The position numbers and the translations under genes were made by a program. The notes beneath the pieces are model-generated. The model was given only the letters and a program-made list of their open reading frames with translations, searched no databases and was not told the DNA's origin. Below, in pieces: positions 1 to 3,910 of a stretch of 9,576 bases of DNA. Each line of letters begins with the position of its first letter. The first letter of the stretch is position 1. Location: NCBI GenBank assembly GCA_964484135.1, contig CAZAEL010000065.1, positions 1 through 9,576 of the forward strand, written 5' to 3'. Source of the DNA: CAZAEL01 sp964484135. GTDB lineage: Bacteria; Elusimicrobiota; Elusimicrobia; FEN-1173.

Positions 1-101
1 CCGTGCTTCTTCCAGACCCGGAAACCCTGCCGGGCCATCTTGACGTACTTCCGCATGTTCTTCTTCGGAACCGGAATGACGAATCCATCAACGTAAGCCA
101 T
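1..101 (-). CDS. DUF1428 family protein (YbaA-like), N-terminal fragment
   Basis: Only the first 33 codons are inside the window; the gene runs off the left edge. The reading begins MAYVDGFVIPVPKKN and continues through RKYVKMARQGFRVWKKH. This is the characteristic N-terminus of the DUF1428 family (E. coli YbaA-like), small proteins with a dimeric alpha/beta-barrel fold and no known reaction. The ATG is preceded by GAGGAGGACGAC, a strong ribosome binding site. It lies 37 bases downstream of the AHSA1-type gene and is the last operon member visible. The family call comes from remembered N-terminal similarity over a short piece; the function is unknown. Confidence 0.8.
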   Translation of the reverse strand, partial: MAYVDGFVIPVPKKNMRKYVKMARQGFRVWKKH

Positions 102-122
102 GTCGTCCTCCTCTTGTTTGAA

Positions 123-137
123 AAGCGCGCCGCGCTT
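123..137 (-). other. Intercistronic GC-rich hairpin before the DUF1428 gene
   Basis: A 15-base palindrome, AAGCGCG-C-CGCGCTT, starts one base after the stop codon of the AHSA1-type gene. On the minus strand it is followed by a short TTTT run and then by the DUF1428 ribosome binding site. It could be a weak attenuating terminator or an RNA-processing hairpin that lowers expression of downstream genes. The stem is short and the U-tract is poor, so complete termination is unlikely. Confidence 0.35.
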
Positions 138-138
138 C

Positions 139-624
139 TTATTGATCCGGAATTTCGGGTTCCACAAGCTTGGCCAGCAGCTCCAGCGACTCCTGCCAGC
201 CCAGATAGCAGGCCTCGGGCGGAATGGCCGCGGGGATGTTTTCCTGCACGATGTTGACCTCCGTGCCGACAAGGACTTTGGTCAGCGTATAGGTGGTCCG
301 CATTTCCCCGGGGAGAGCGGGGTCGTCGAACACGTCGGCCGCGACCACGCGCTCGCCGGGCTTCAGCTCCAGGTACTTGCCGCCGAAGGAGTGGCTTTTC
401 CCGGTGGAGAAGTTCGTGAAGGACATCTTGTAGGTGCCGCCCACCCTGGCGTCGAGGTGGTGGACCGTGCAGGTGAAGCCGTGCGGCGGGAGCCATTTGG
501 AGTTCGCGGCCGGGTCGAGGATCGCCCCATACACGCGTTCCGGCGGCGCCCTGAACACCCGGTGGAGCCGGATGGTGCTTGTGTCCGCCCGTTTGCCGTT
601 CGTTTCCGTCGTTTGGGTTGTCAC
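139..624 (-). CDS. AHSA1/SRPBCC domain protein
   Basis: This is a 161-residue cytosolic protein of the SRPBCC (START/Bet v1-like) superfamily, AHSA1 branch, which folds around a hydrophobic ligand pocket. The diagnostic segments are IRLHRVFRAPPERVYGAILDP (about residues 18-38), then KWLPPHGFTC, then an ARVGGTYKMSF strand (59-69). A C-terminal helix around GWQESLELLAKLVEP (142-156) closes the pocket. The start is GTG at 622-624, chosen because GGGAGGT lies 9 bases upstream and the next in-frame residues look like a normal variable N-tail. It sits 24 bases after the dihydrofolate-reductase-like gene, in the same operon. The length is normal for the family. The ligand and reaction are unknown. 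Confidence 0.9.
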   Translation of the reverse strand: MTTQTTETNGKRADTSTIRLHRVFRAPPERVYGAILDPAANSKWLPPHGFTCTVHHLDARVGGTYKMSFTNFSTGKSHSFGGKYLELKPGERVVAADVFDDPALPGEMRTTYTLTKVLVGTEVNIVQENIPAAIPPEACYLGWQESLELLAKLVEPEIPDQ

Positions 625-648
625 AGATGGTTGACCTCCCTTGGATTT

Positions 649-1293
649 TCAACCTTTCTTCAAAATCACGTGCAGCGCATCCGTGGTTGCGACGTGTTCC
701 GAGCAAACGAAGCCGAGCTCGGGCAGGCTTATTCCCGCGAACAGGTTCTCCCCCTCGCCCAGCAGCACGGGCGAGATCGCCACGTGCAGTTGGTCGATCA
801 GGCCCGCCTTCAAATACTGCCGGACCGTGGAAACGCCGCCGCCGATGCGGATGTCCTTGGTCCCGGCGGCCTGCTTCGCCTGCCGGAGCGCGGACTCGAT
901 CCCGTCCGTGACGAAGAAAAACGTGGTGTCGCCCTCCATTTTCAGCGGCGGCCGGGCGTGGTGCGTCAGCACGTAGACCGGGACGTGGTAGGGAGGGTTG
1001 TCGCCCCACCAGCCTTTCCAGGATTCATCGGGCCAAGGGCCGCGCACGGGCCCGAACATGTTCCGGCCCATGATCCAGGCGCCGATGTTCTCCATGGACT
1101 TCTCGGCGAAGTCGTTGTCCGCGTCGGTCGTCCCGCCGGTTCCTCCGTGCATCTTGTGGAACATCCGGGTCTTGCGCATCCACGCGTGCAGCCCGGCGCC
1201 GCGGATCCCCAGGGGGTTGCTCTTGTCCTGGCGCGGGCCCGCGCCGAATCCGTCGATTGAAACGGCAAAGGCGGAGACTGTTGCTTTGCCCAT
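649..1293 (-). CDS. Dihydrofolate reductase family protein (RibD C-terminal-like)
   Basis: This 214-residue protein has the fold of dihydrofolate reductase and the RibD C-terminal reductase, so it is expected to bind NAD(P)H and reduce an unidentified small substrate. Visible family marks are VSIDGFGAG near the N-terminus (11-19), IGAWIMGRNMFG (70-81), and PVYVLTHHARPPLKMEG (105-121). The glycine-rich cofactor loop IRIGGGVSTVRQYL follows (149-161), then LIDQLHVAISPVLLGEGENLF (165-185). It is complete, and the ATG is preceded by AGGAGGG at good spacing. It follows the VOC gene by 19 bases. It is not classical FolA: proteins of this 'DHFR family' type are common in stress and resistance clusters and mostly lack an assigned substrate. 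A truncated paralogue lies upstream in the same operon. Confidence 0.9.
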   Translation of the reverse strand: MGKATVSAFAVSIDGFGAGPRQDKSNPLGIRGAGLHAWMRKTRMFHKMHGGTGGTTDADNDFAEKSMENIGAWIMGRNMFGPVRGPWPDESWKGWWGDNPPYHVPVYVLTHHARPPLKMEGDTTFFFVTDGIESALRQAKQAAGTKDIRIGGGVSTVRQYLKAGLIDQLHVAISPVLLGEGENLFAGISLPELGFVCSEHVATTDALHVILKKG

Positions 1294-1312
1294 GAGCGAG
1301 ACCCTCCTGGAA

Positions 1313-1786
1313 TTATTTCTTCCCGGCCCGGGCGAAGAAGCTCTCGGCGCCTTTTTGAACTTCCGCCTTGGTCAGATCTTTGGCATGCGTGGCGATCATC
1401 CACTGATAGCCGAACGGGTCCTTGATGGTGCCGGCGCGGTCGCCCCAGAACATGTCCGCCACCGGCATGACGACCGCCCCCCCGGCGGCCACCGCCTGCT
1501 TGAAGACCGCGTCCGCGTCCTTCACATAGACGTAGAGGCTGATGGGGGAGTTCCCGAGGGTCTCGGCGCTCGGACAGCCCATCCCCGGCATTTCGTCGCC
1601 CATCATCAGGACGGAATCGCCGACTTGAATCACGGCGTGCATGGTGCCTTTCCCGCTCGGGTTCGGGAATTCATCCAAGATTTTCGCGCCGAACGCCTTT
1701 TGGTAAAACGCCATGGCCTTCTTTGAATCTTTCAGGGTCAAGCTCGGTGTCACCGCGTGATACCCGTCAGGAATGGGTTTTGTCAT
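1313..1786 (-). CDS. VOC family protein, PhnB/glyoxalase-like
   Basis: A 157-residue protein of the vicinal oxygen chelate superfamily, closest in pattern to the PhnB/YciB-like glyoxalase-related group. The first beta-alpha-beta-beta module carries YHAVTPSLTLKDSKKAMAFY (9-28), QKAFGA and the HAVIQVGDSVLMMGDE strand pair (50-65). The second carries SLYVYVKDADAVFKQAVAAG (83-102) and the family signature IKDPFGYQWMIATH (121-134). The ATG is preceded by AAGGAGACGGCAA and overlaps the TGA of a short reading frame upstream (AAATGA), which suggests translational coupling. Metal ligands cannot be assigned with confidence: the family position often held by His in DPFGHRW is Tyr here. The substrate is unknown; a role in removing reactive metabolites or a toxic compound is inference from fold and context. 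Confidence 0.88.
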   Translation of the reverse strand: MTKPIPDGYHAVTPSLTLKDSKKAMAFYQKAFGAKILDEFPNPSGKGTMHAVIQVGDSVLMMGDEMPGMGCPSAETLGNSPISLYVYVKDADAVFKQAVAAGGAVVMPVADMFWGDRAGTIKDPFGYQWMIATHAKDLTKAEVQKGAESFFARAGKK

Positions 1787-2033
1787 TTGCCGTCTCCTTC
1801 TATCATTTTTCCGATCAAGCCCTTGAGAATTCTCAAATCCTTCTCACCCGTTCGCCGTCCGTCTTTTTGATGGCCATGCCCAGGGCCGTCGCCCCTTCGG
1901 GGAGGTTTTCCGGGGCTTGGCGGCGAAGTCGCAAACCTCCCGGGGCGTCCACGTTGCGCCGGGAGATGTCCCCGTTCCTCCCCGCGATGTGCCCGTCCAG
2001 CGACATCCGGCTGAAAACGCCCGGCCTGCCCAT
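1783..2033 (-). pseudogene. Truncated dihydrofolate-reductase-family remnant
   Basis: A 66-codon reading frame (1833-2033) opens with AAGGAGAAGACCC before the ATG and reads MGRPGVFSRMSLDGHIAGRN, followed by GDIS. This matches the start of the intact dihydrofolate-reductase-family gene downstream (MGKATVSAFAVSIDGFGAG). Conservation stops there: none of the later family motifs follow. Instead there is an arginine/proline-rich stretch containing a 9-base inverted repeat (1900-1908 / 1933-1941), then PEGATALGMAIKKTDGERV, then a stop at 1833. Another frame continues past the stop, KDLRILKGLIGKMIEGDGK, ending in the TGA that overlaps the VOC start. I read it as a gene gutted by deletion or insertion whose ribosome binding site survives. 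A short functional peptide cannot be excluded. Confidence 0.6.
1900..1941. repeat. 9-bp inverted repeat in the DHFR remnant
   Basis: GGGAGGTTT at 1900-1908 is repeated in inverted orientation as AAACCTCCC at 1933-1941, with 24 bases between that include CGGCGAAGTCGC. It falls exactly where the remnant loses similarity to its family. It could mark a small inserted element or a deletion scar, or be chance in GC-rich DNA. No flanking target duplication is obvious. Confidence 0.4.
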
Positions 2034-2048
2034 GGGTCTTCTCCTTTC

Positions 2049-3056
2049 TTAGGACTTGGCGAACAGGGCGGCCATCTTGTCGAGGCACTGCTCCAGCCCG
2101 GTCCTGGACAGGTTGACCCACTTCTCCGACGGGTAGCCGTATTCCGAGACGGTCACCTCGGTCCGGCCGTCGCCCAGGTCCTTGAAGGCGATGACGTTGC
2201 GCACGTCCGGCGGAAAGTCCGCGGGCAGGCCGAGGGAGGCGGGATCGATCCTTTTGCCGTCCTTGTCCACCAGGTTGTGGATGTACTCGATGCGCTCCCG
2301 GGGCGCGATGGCGCGGTATTCCCAGGCGCTGTACATGTCGTGGCCGCCGAACTCCTTGGGCGCGCGCATGCAGACGATGGACGTCCCCCCTTCGCGGAAG
2401 TCCATCCGGGCGGACGGGCAGGTGAACTTGTCCGGGCCCCACCAGCGTTTGACCAGCTCCGGCTCAGACCAGGCTTTCCAGACCCGTTCCACGGGCGCGT
2501 CGAAGACGCGGGTCACGGTGAGGTCGTGTTTCTCCTCGACCACGGCCCTCAGGCCGGCCAGTCCCTTCTCGAACTGTCCGCCCACCATCTTGTCCATGTC
2601 CATGAACAGGCAGACGGCCCTGGCCACGAAGCCGCTTTTTCCGGTCATGCCCCAGGTCACCAGGGTCTGGCCGCCCTCGGGCTTGAACGTGAAGGCCACG
2701 TCGTTGACCGCGGACATGGGCTTGAACATCTCCAGCTTGAACCGCACCAGCTCGTTCGGACGGCTTTCCACGATCGTGGAACGGCCCTCGCCGACGTTCT
2801 TGTCGCCGGCCCACGCATAGGAGGCCCCGACGCCCGCGGCCGGGCCTTCGTACGCGCGCTTCATGTCCGGGTCCAGCTTCTCCCAGGGGGACCACGCTTC
2901 CCATTTGCGCATCTCGTTGACGTGGGCGAAGACCGCCTCCGGCGGCGCGGCCACGGCGATGGAGCGTGAAATGTGGAACTCGGAAGGCTGCATGAGGACG
3001 ACGACCGCAAACACGGCGACCATCGCCGCGATGGCGATGAGGATTTTGGCAAGCAT
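2049..3056 (-). CDS. Membrane-anchored tandem SRPBCC protein (polyketide cyclase-like + AHSA1)
   Basis: This 335-residue protein is a fusion of two SRPBCC domains behind one N-terminal hydrophobic segment. Residues 4-22 (ILIAIAAMVAVFAVVVLM) form a membrane anchor. Domain 1 (about 26-172) is of the polyketide cyclase/dehydrase-like type: ISRSIAVAAPPEAVFAHVNEM, WEAWSPWEKLDPDMKRAYEG, VTWGMTGK and FEKGLAGLRAVVEE. Domain 2 (about 177-333) is AHSA1-type: DLTVTRVFDAPVERVWKAW, KRWWGPDKFTCPSARMDFREGG, ERIEYIHNLVD, VTVSEYGYPSEKW and the closing helix LEQCLDKMAALF. These are normally separate proteins, one anchored and one soluble. The ATG at 3054-3056 has AGGGAGA upstream. It is the promoter-proximal operon gene, divergent from tetR. 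The function is unknown; both pockets may bind hydrophobic ligands. Which side of the membrane the domains face cannot be decided. Confidence 0.9.
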   Translation of the reverse strand: MLAKILIAIAAMVAVFAVVVLMQPSEFHISRSIAVAAPPEAVFAHVNEMRKWEAWSPWEKLDPDMKRAYEGPAAGVGASYAWAGDKNVGEGRSTIVESRPNELVRFKLEMFKPMSAVNDVAFTFKPEGGQTLVTWGMTGKSGFVARAVCLFMDMDKMVGGQFEKGLAGLRAVVEEKHDLTVTRVFDAPVERVWKAWSEPELVKRWWGPDKFTCPSARMDFREGGTSIVCMRAPKEFGGHDMYSAWEYRAIAPRERIEYIHNLVDKDGKRIDPASLGLPADFPPDVRNVIAFKDLGDGRTEVTVSEYGYPSEKWVNLSRTGLEQCLDKMAALFAKS

Positions 3057-3065
3057 GACGGTTTT

Positions 3066-3071
3066 CTCCCT
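3066..3071 (-). promoter_or_regulatory. Ribosome binding site of the tandem SRPBCC gene
   Basis: AAGGGAGA on the minus strand lies about 10 bases before the ATG at 3056. It supports that start and contrasts with the divergent tetR gene, which has no such site. Confidence 0.7.
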
Positions 3072-3076
3072 TGAGC

Positions 3077-3095
3077 GGACCCAGAGGGTGGGTCC
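3077..3095 (-). other. Leader hairpin in the operon 5' UTR
   Basis: A perfect 6-bp GC-rich stem, GGACCC-N7-GGGTCC, lies in the predicted 64-base leader between the operon promoter and the SRPBCC start. It ends a few bases before the ribosome binding site. It lacks a U-tract on either strand, so it is not an intrinsic terminator. It may stabilise the mRNA or tune translation; this is inference. Confidence 0.45.
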
Positions 3096-3125
3096 TTAAA
3101 GATGGAAAGGCCTTGAGACGGTTAG

Positions 3126-3145
3126 TATTGTACTAAACAGTACAG
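3126..3145. promoter_or_regulatory. TetR operator O1 (operon side)
   Basis: The sequence TATTGTACTAAACAGTACAG contains a perfect palindrome TGTACT-N4-AGTACA (3129-3144). It overlaps the -10 element of the minus-strand operon promoter. The same motif recurs at 3206-3225 on the tetR promoter, with 15 of 20 positions identical. TetR-family dimers bind such short palindromes in divergent intergenic regions. Assignment to the adjacent regulator is inference from position and duplication. Confidence 0.75.
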
Positions 3146-3154
3146 CTATTGCAA
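3127..3154 (-). promoter_or_regulatory. Sigma-70-type promoter of the SRPBCC/DHFR/VOC operon
   Basis: On the minus strand TTGCAA (3149-3154) and TACAAT (3127-3132) are separated by 16 bases, a good match to -35/-10 consensus. The predicted start of transcription is near 3120, giving a leader of about 64 bases. The palindromic operator at 3129-3144 covers the -10 element and most of the spacer, a layout expected for a repressor that blocks RNA polymerase. Confidence 0.7.
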
Positions 3155-3205
3155 GATATTTTTGGCAAGAATGTCTCATATGCATGTATCAGGTAAACGT
3201 CCTCA

Positions 3206-3225
3206 TATTGTACTATATGGTATAA
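3206..3225. promoter_or_regulatory. TetR operator O2 (autoregulatory side)
   Basis: TATTGTACTATATGGTATAA is an imperfect palindrome (TTGTAC...GTATAA) sharing its first ten bases, and 15 of 20 overall, with O1. It overlaps the tetR -10 element at 3221-3226 and ends 9 bases before the tetR ATG, so binding should shut off tetR itself. It is less symmetrical than O1, which predicts weaker autorepression than operon repression. Confidence 0.72.
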
Positions 3226-3226
3226 T
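3218..3226 (+). promoter_or_regulatory. Extended -10 promoter of tetR, probably leaderless transcript
   Basis: TGGTATAAT is a perfect extended -10 (TGnTATAAT). No convincing -35 hexamer is present 16-18 bases upstream, which extended -10 promoters tolerate. The transcription start would fall at about 3232-3235, at or just before the ATG at 3235. No Shine-Dalgarno sequence is present in AATAAAAGCCC before the ATG, in agreement with leaderless translation. Confidence 0.62.
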
Positions 3227-3234
3227 AAAAGCCC

Positions 3235-3816
3235 ATGACGCCCGACACCCGCGAACGCATGATCCAAACCGCGCTGGACCTCTTCCACAGGCAGGGGGTC
3301 AACGGCACCAGCATCGACCAGGTGCTGGAGAAATCCGGCACCGGCAAGGGGCAGTTCAGCCACTACTTCAAGACCAAGGACGGCCTGGTGCACGCGGTCC
3401 TGCAGTACCTGCACGAGGTGATCCGCAGCGGCAAGGCGCCCACGGGCTACAACGTCCGCACCTGGGAAGACATGGACGCCTGGTTCGACAAATACATCCG
3501 CTTCCAGATGGAGGTGGCTTACGAGCTCTCCTGTCCCCTGGGCACCATCGGCAACGACATCGCCGACGACCAGGAGCTCTTGAGACAGGACGTGCGCCTG
3601 TTCTTCGAATGGTGCCACGGCCAGCTCGCCCGCTTCTTCGCGGAGCGCAAGGCGGCCGGGGAGATGGTCCCGGCCGCGGACCCGGACGGCCTCGCGGACC
3701 TCTGCCTGGCGGTGATGCAGGGCGGCATGCTCATGACCAAGCTCCGGCGGGACCCCGCCTCCTTCAAGAACGCCGCCGCCCAGGCCCTGGCCCACATCAA
3801 GTCCCTCAGGCGCTGA
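3235..3816 (+). CDS. TetR/AcrR family transcriptional repressor
   Basis: A 193-residue cytosolic regulator. The N-terminal DNA-binding domain reads RERMIQTALDLFHRQGVNGTSIDQVLEKSGTGKGQFSHYFKTKDGL (about 6-51), with the helix-turn-helix at about 25-46 and the typical F-x-x-K-x-x-L ending. The C-terminal ligand domain contains ELSCPLGTIGNDIA (97-110), a pattern seen in the LmrA/YxaF-like TetR subgroup. Cys100 there is a candidate sensor or pocket residue. The length is normal for the family. It is divergent from the SRPBCC/DHFR/VOC operon across 178 AT-rich bases with two matching operators, so it most likely represses that operon and itself until a ligand binds. The ligand is unknown. The ATG at 3235 is preferred even without a ribosome binding site because the extended -10 sits immediately upstream. 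Confidence 0.93.
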   Translation: MTPDTRERMIQTALDLFHRQGVNGTSIDQVLEKSGTGKGQFSHYFKTKDGLVHAVLQYLHEVIRSGKAPTGYNVRTWEDMDAWFDKYIRFQMEVAYELSCPLGTIGNDIADDQELLRQDVRLFFEWCHGQLARFFAERKAAGEMVPAADPDGLADLCLAVMQGGMLMTKLRRDPASFKNAAAQALAHIKSLRR

Positions 3817-3819
3817 ACC

Positions 3820-3846
3820 CCCGCCCCGGCCGGGTCCGAGGGCGGG
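3820..3846 (+). terminator. Possible weak terminator hairpin after tetR
   Basis: Four bases after the tetR stop codon, CCCGCCC (3820-3826) pairs with GGGCGGG (3840-3846) around a 13-base loop. The stem is strong but no T-run follows, so this may end transcription poorly or just separate tetR from the kinase promoter downstream. Confidence 0.35.
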
Positions 3847-3861
3847 TCGGGATCAAATATT

Positions 3862-3875
3862 ATGATTTGGATCAT
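3862..3875. promoter_or_regulatory. FNR/CRP-family-like box upstream of the kinase
   Basis: ATGATTTGGATCAT is a palindrome ATGAT-N4-ATCAT, matching 8 of 10 fixed positions of the FNR consensus TTGAT-N4-ATCAA. Its centre (3868.5) lies about 41.5 bases before the start of transcription predicted from the promoter at 3875-3903. That is the classical class II activator position. The anaerobic enzyme gene in this window fits, but no FNR-family gene is visible here. Confidence 0.5.
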
Positions 3876-3903
3876 TGAAAGGTTTCGGGAGTTCGGGTAG
3901 ACT
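3875..3903 (+). promoter_or_regulatory. Promoter of the hybrid histidine kinase
   Basis: TTGAAA (3875-3880), 17 bases, then TAGACT (3898-3903) form a plausible sigma-70-type promoter (5 of 6 and 4 of 6 consensus positions). Transcription would begin about 3910, so the ATG at 3911 would be at or next to the 5' end. No properly spaced ribosome binding site precedes that ATG, again pointing to a leaderless message. The reading frame is open upstream to a TTG at 3875, but that TTG lies in the -35 element. Confidence 0.5.
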
Positions 3904-3910
3904 TCTGGTT

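Noticed and set aside
100..1260. 386-codon plus-strand frame opposite the AHSA1 and DHFR-family genes
   Set aside because: Composition is Arg/Gly/Val/Pro-rich without motifs, and the opposite strand has two clear family proteins with ribosome binding sites.
1917..2969. 350-codon plus-strand frame opposite the tandem SRPBCC gene
   Set aside because: It is a shadow of codon bias; the minus strand encodes well-conserved domains throughout.
3175..3195. Third operator-like palindrome around ATGCAT in the divergent region
   Set aside because: Only the 6-base ATGCAT core is symmetrical and it does not share the TGTACT half-site.
3862..3900. 12-codon leader peptide MIWIIERFREFG before the kinase
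   Set aside because: No ribosome binding site, and it coincides with promoter elements; it would not be transcribed from the predicted start.
3875..3910. TTG start 12 codons upstream for the kinase
   Set aside because: The TTG lies in the -35 element and next to the FNR-like box, has no ribosome binding site, and the added residues are not part of any domain.
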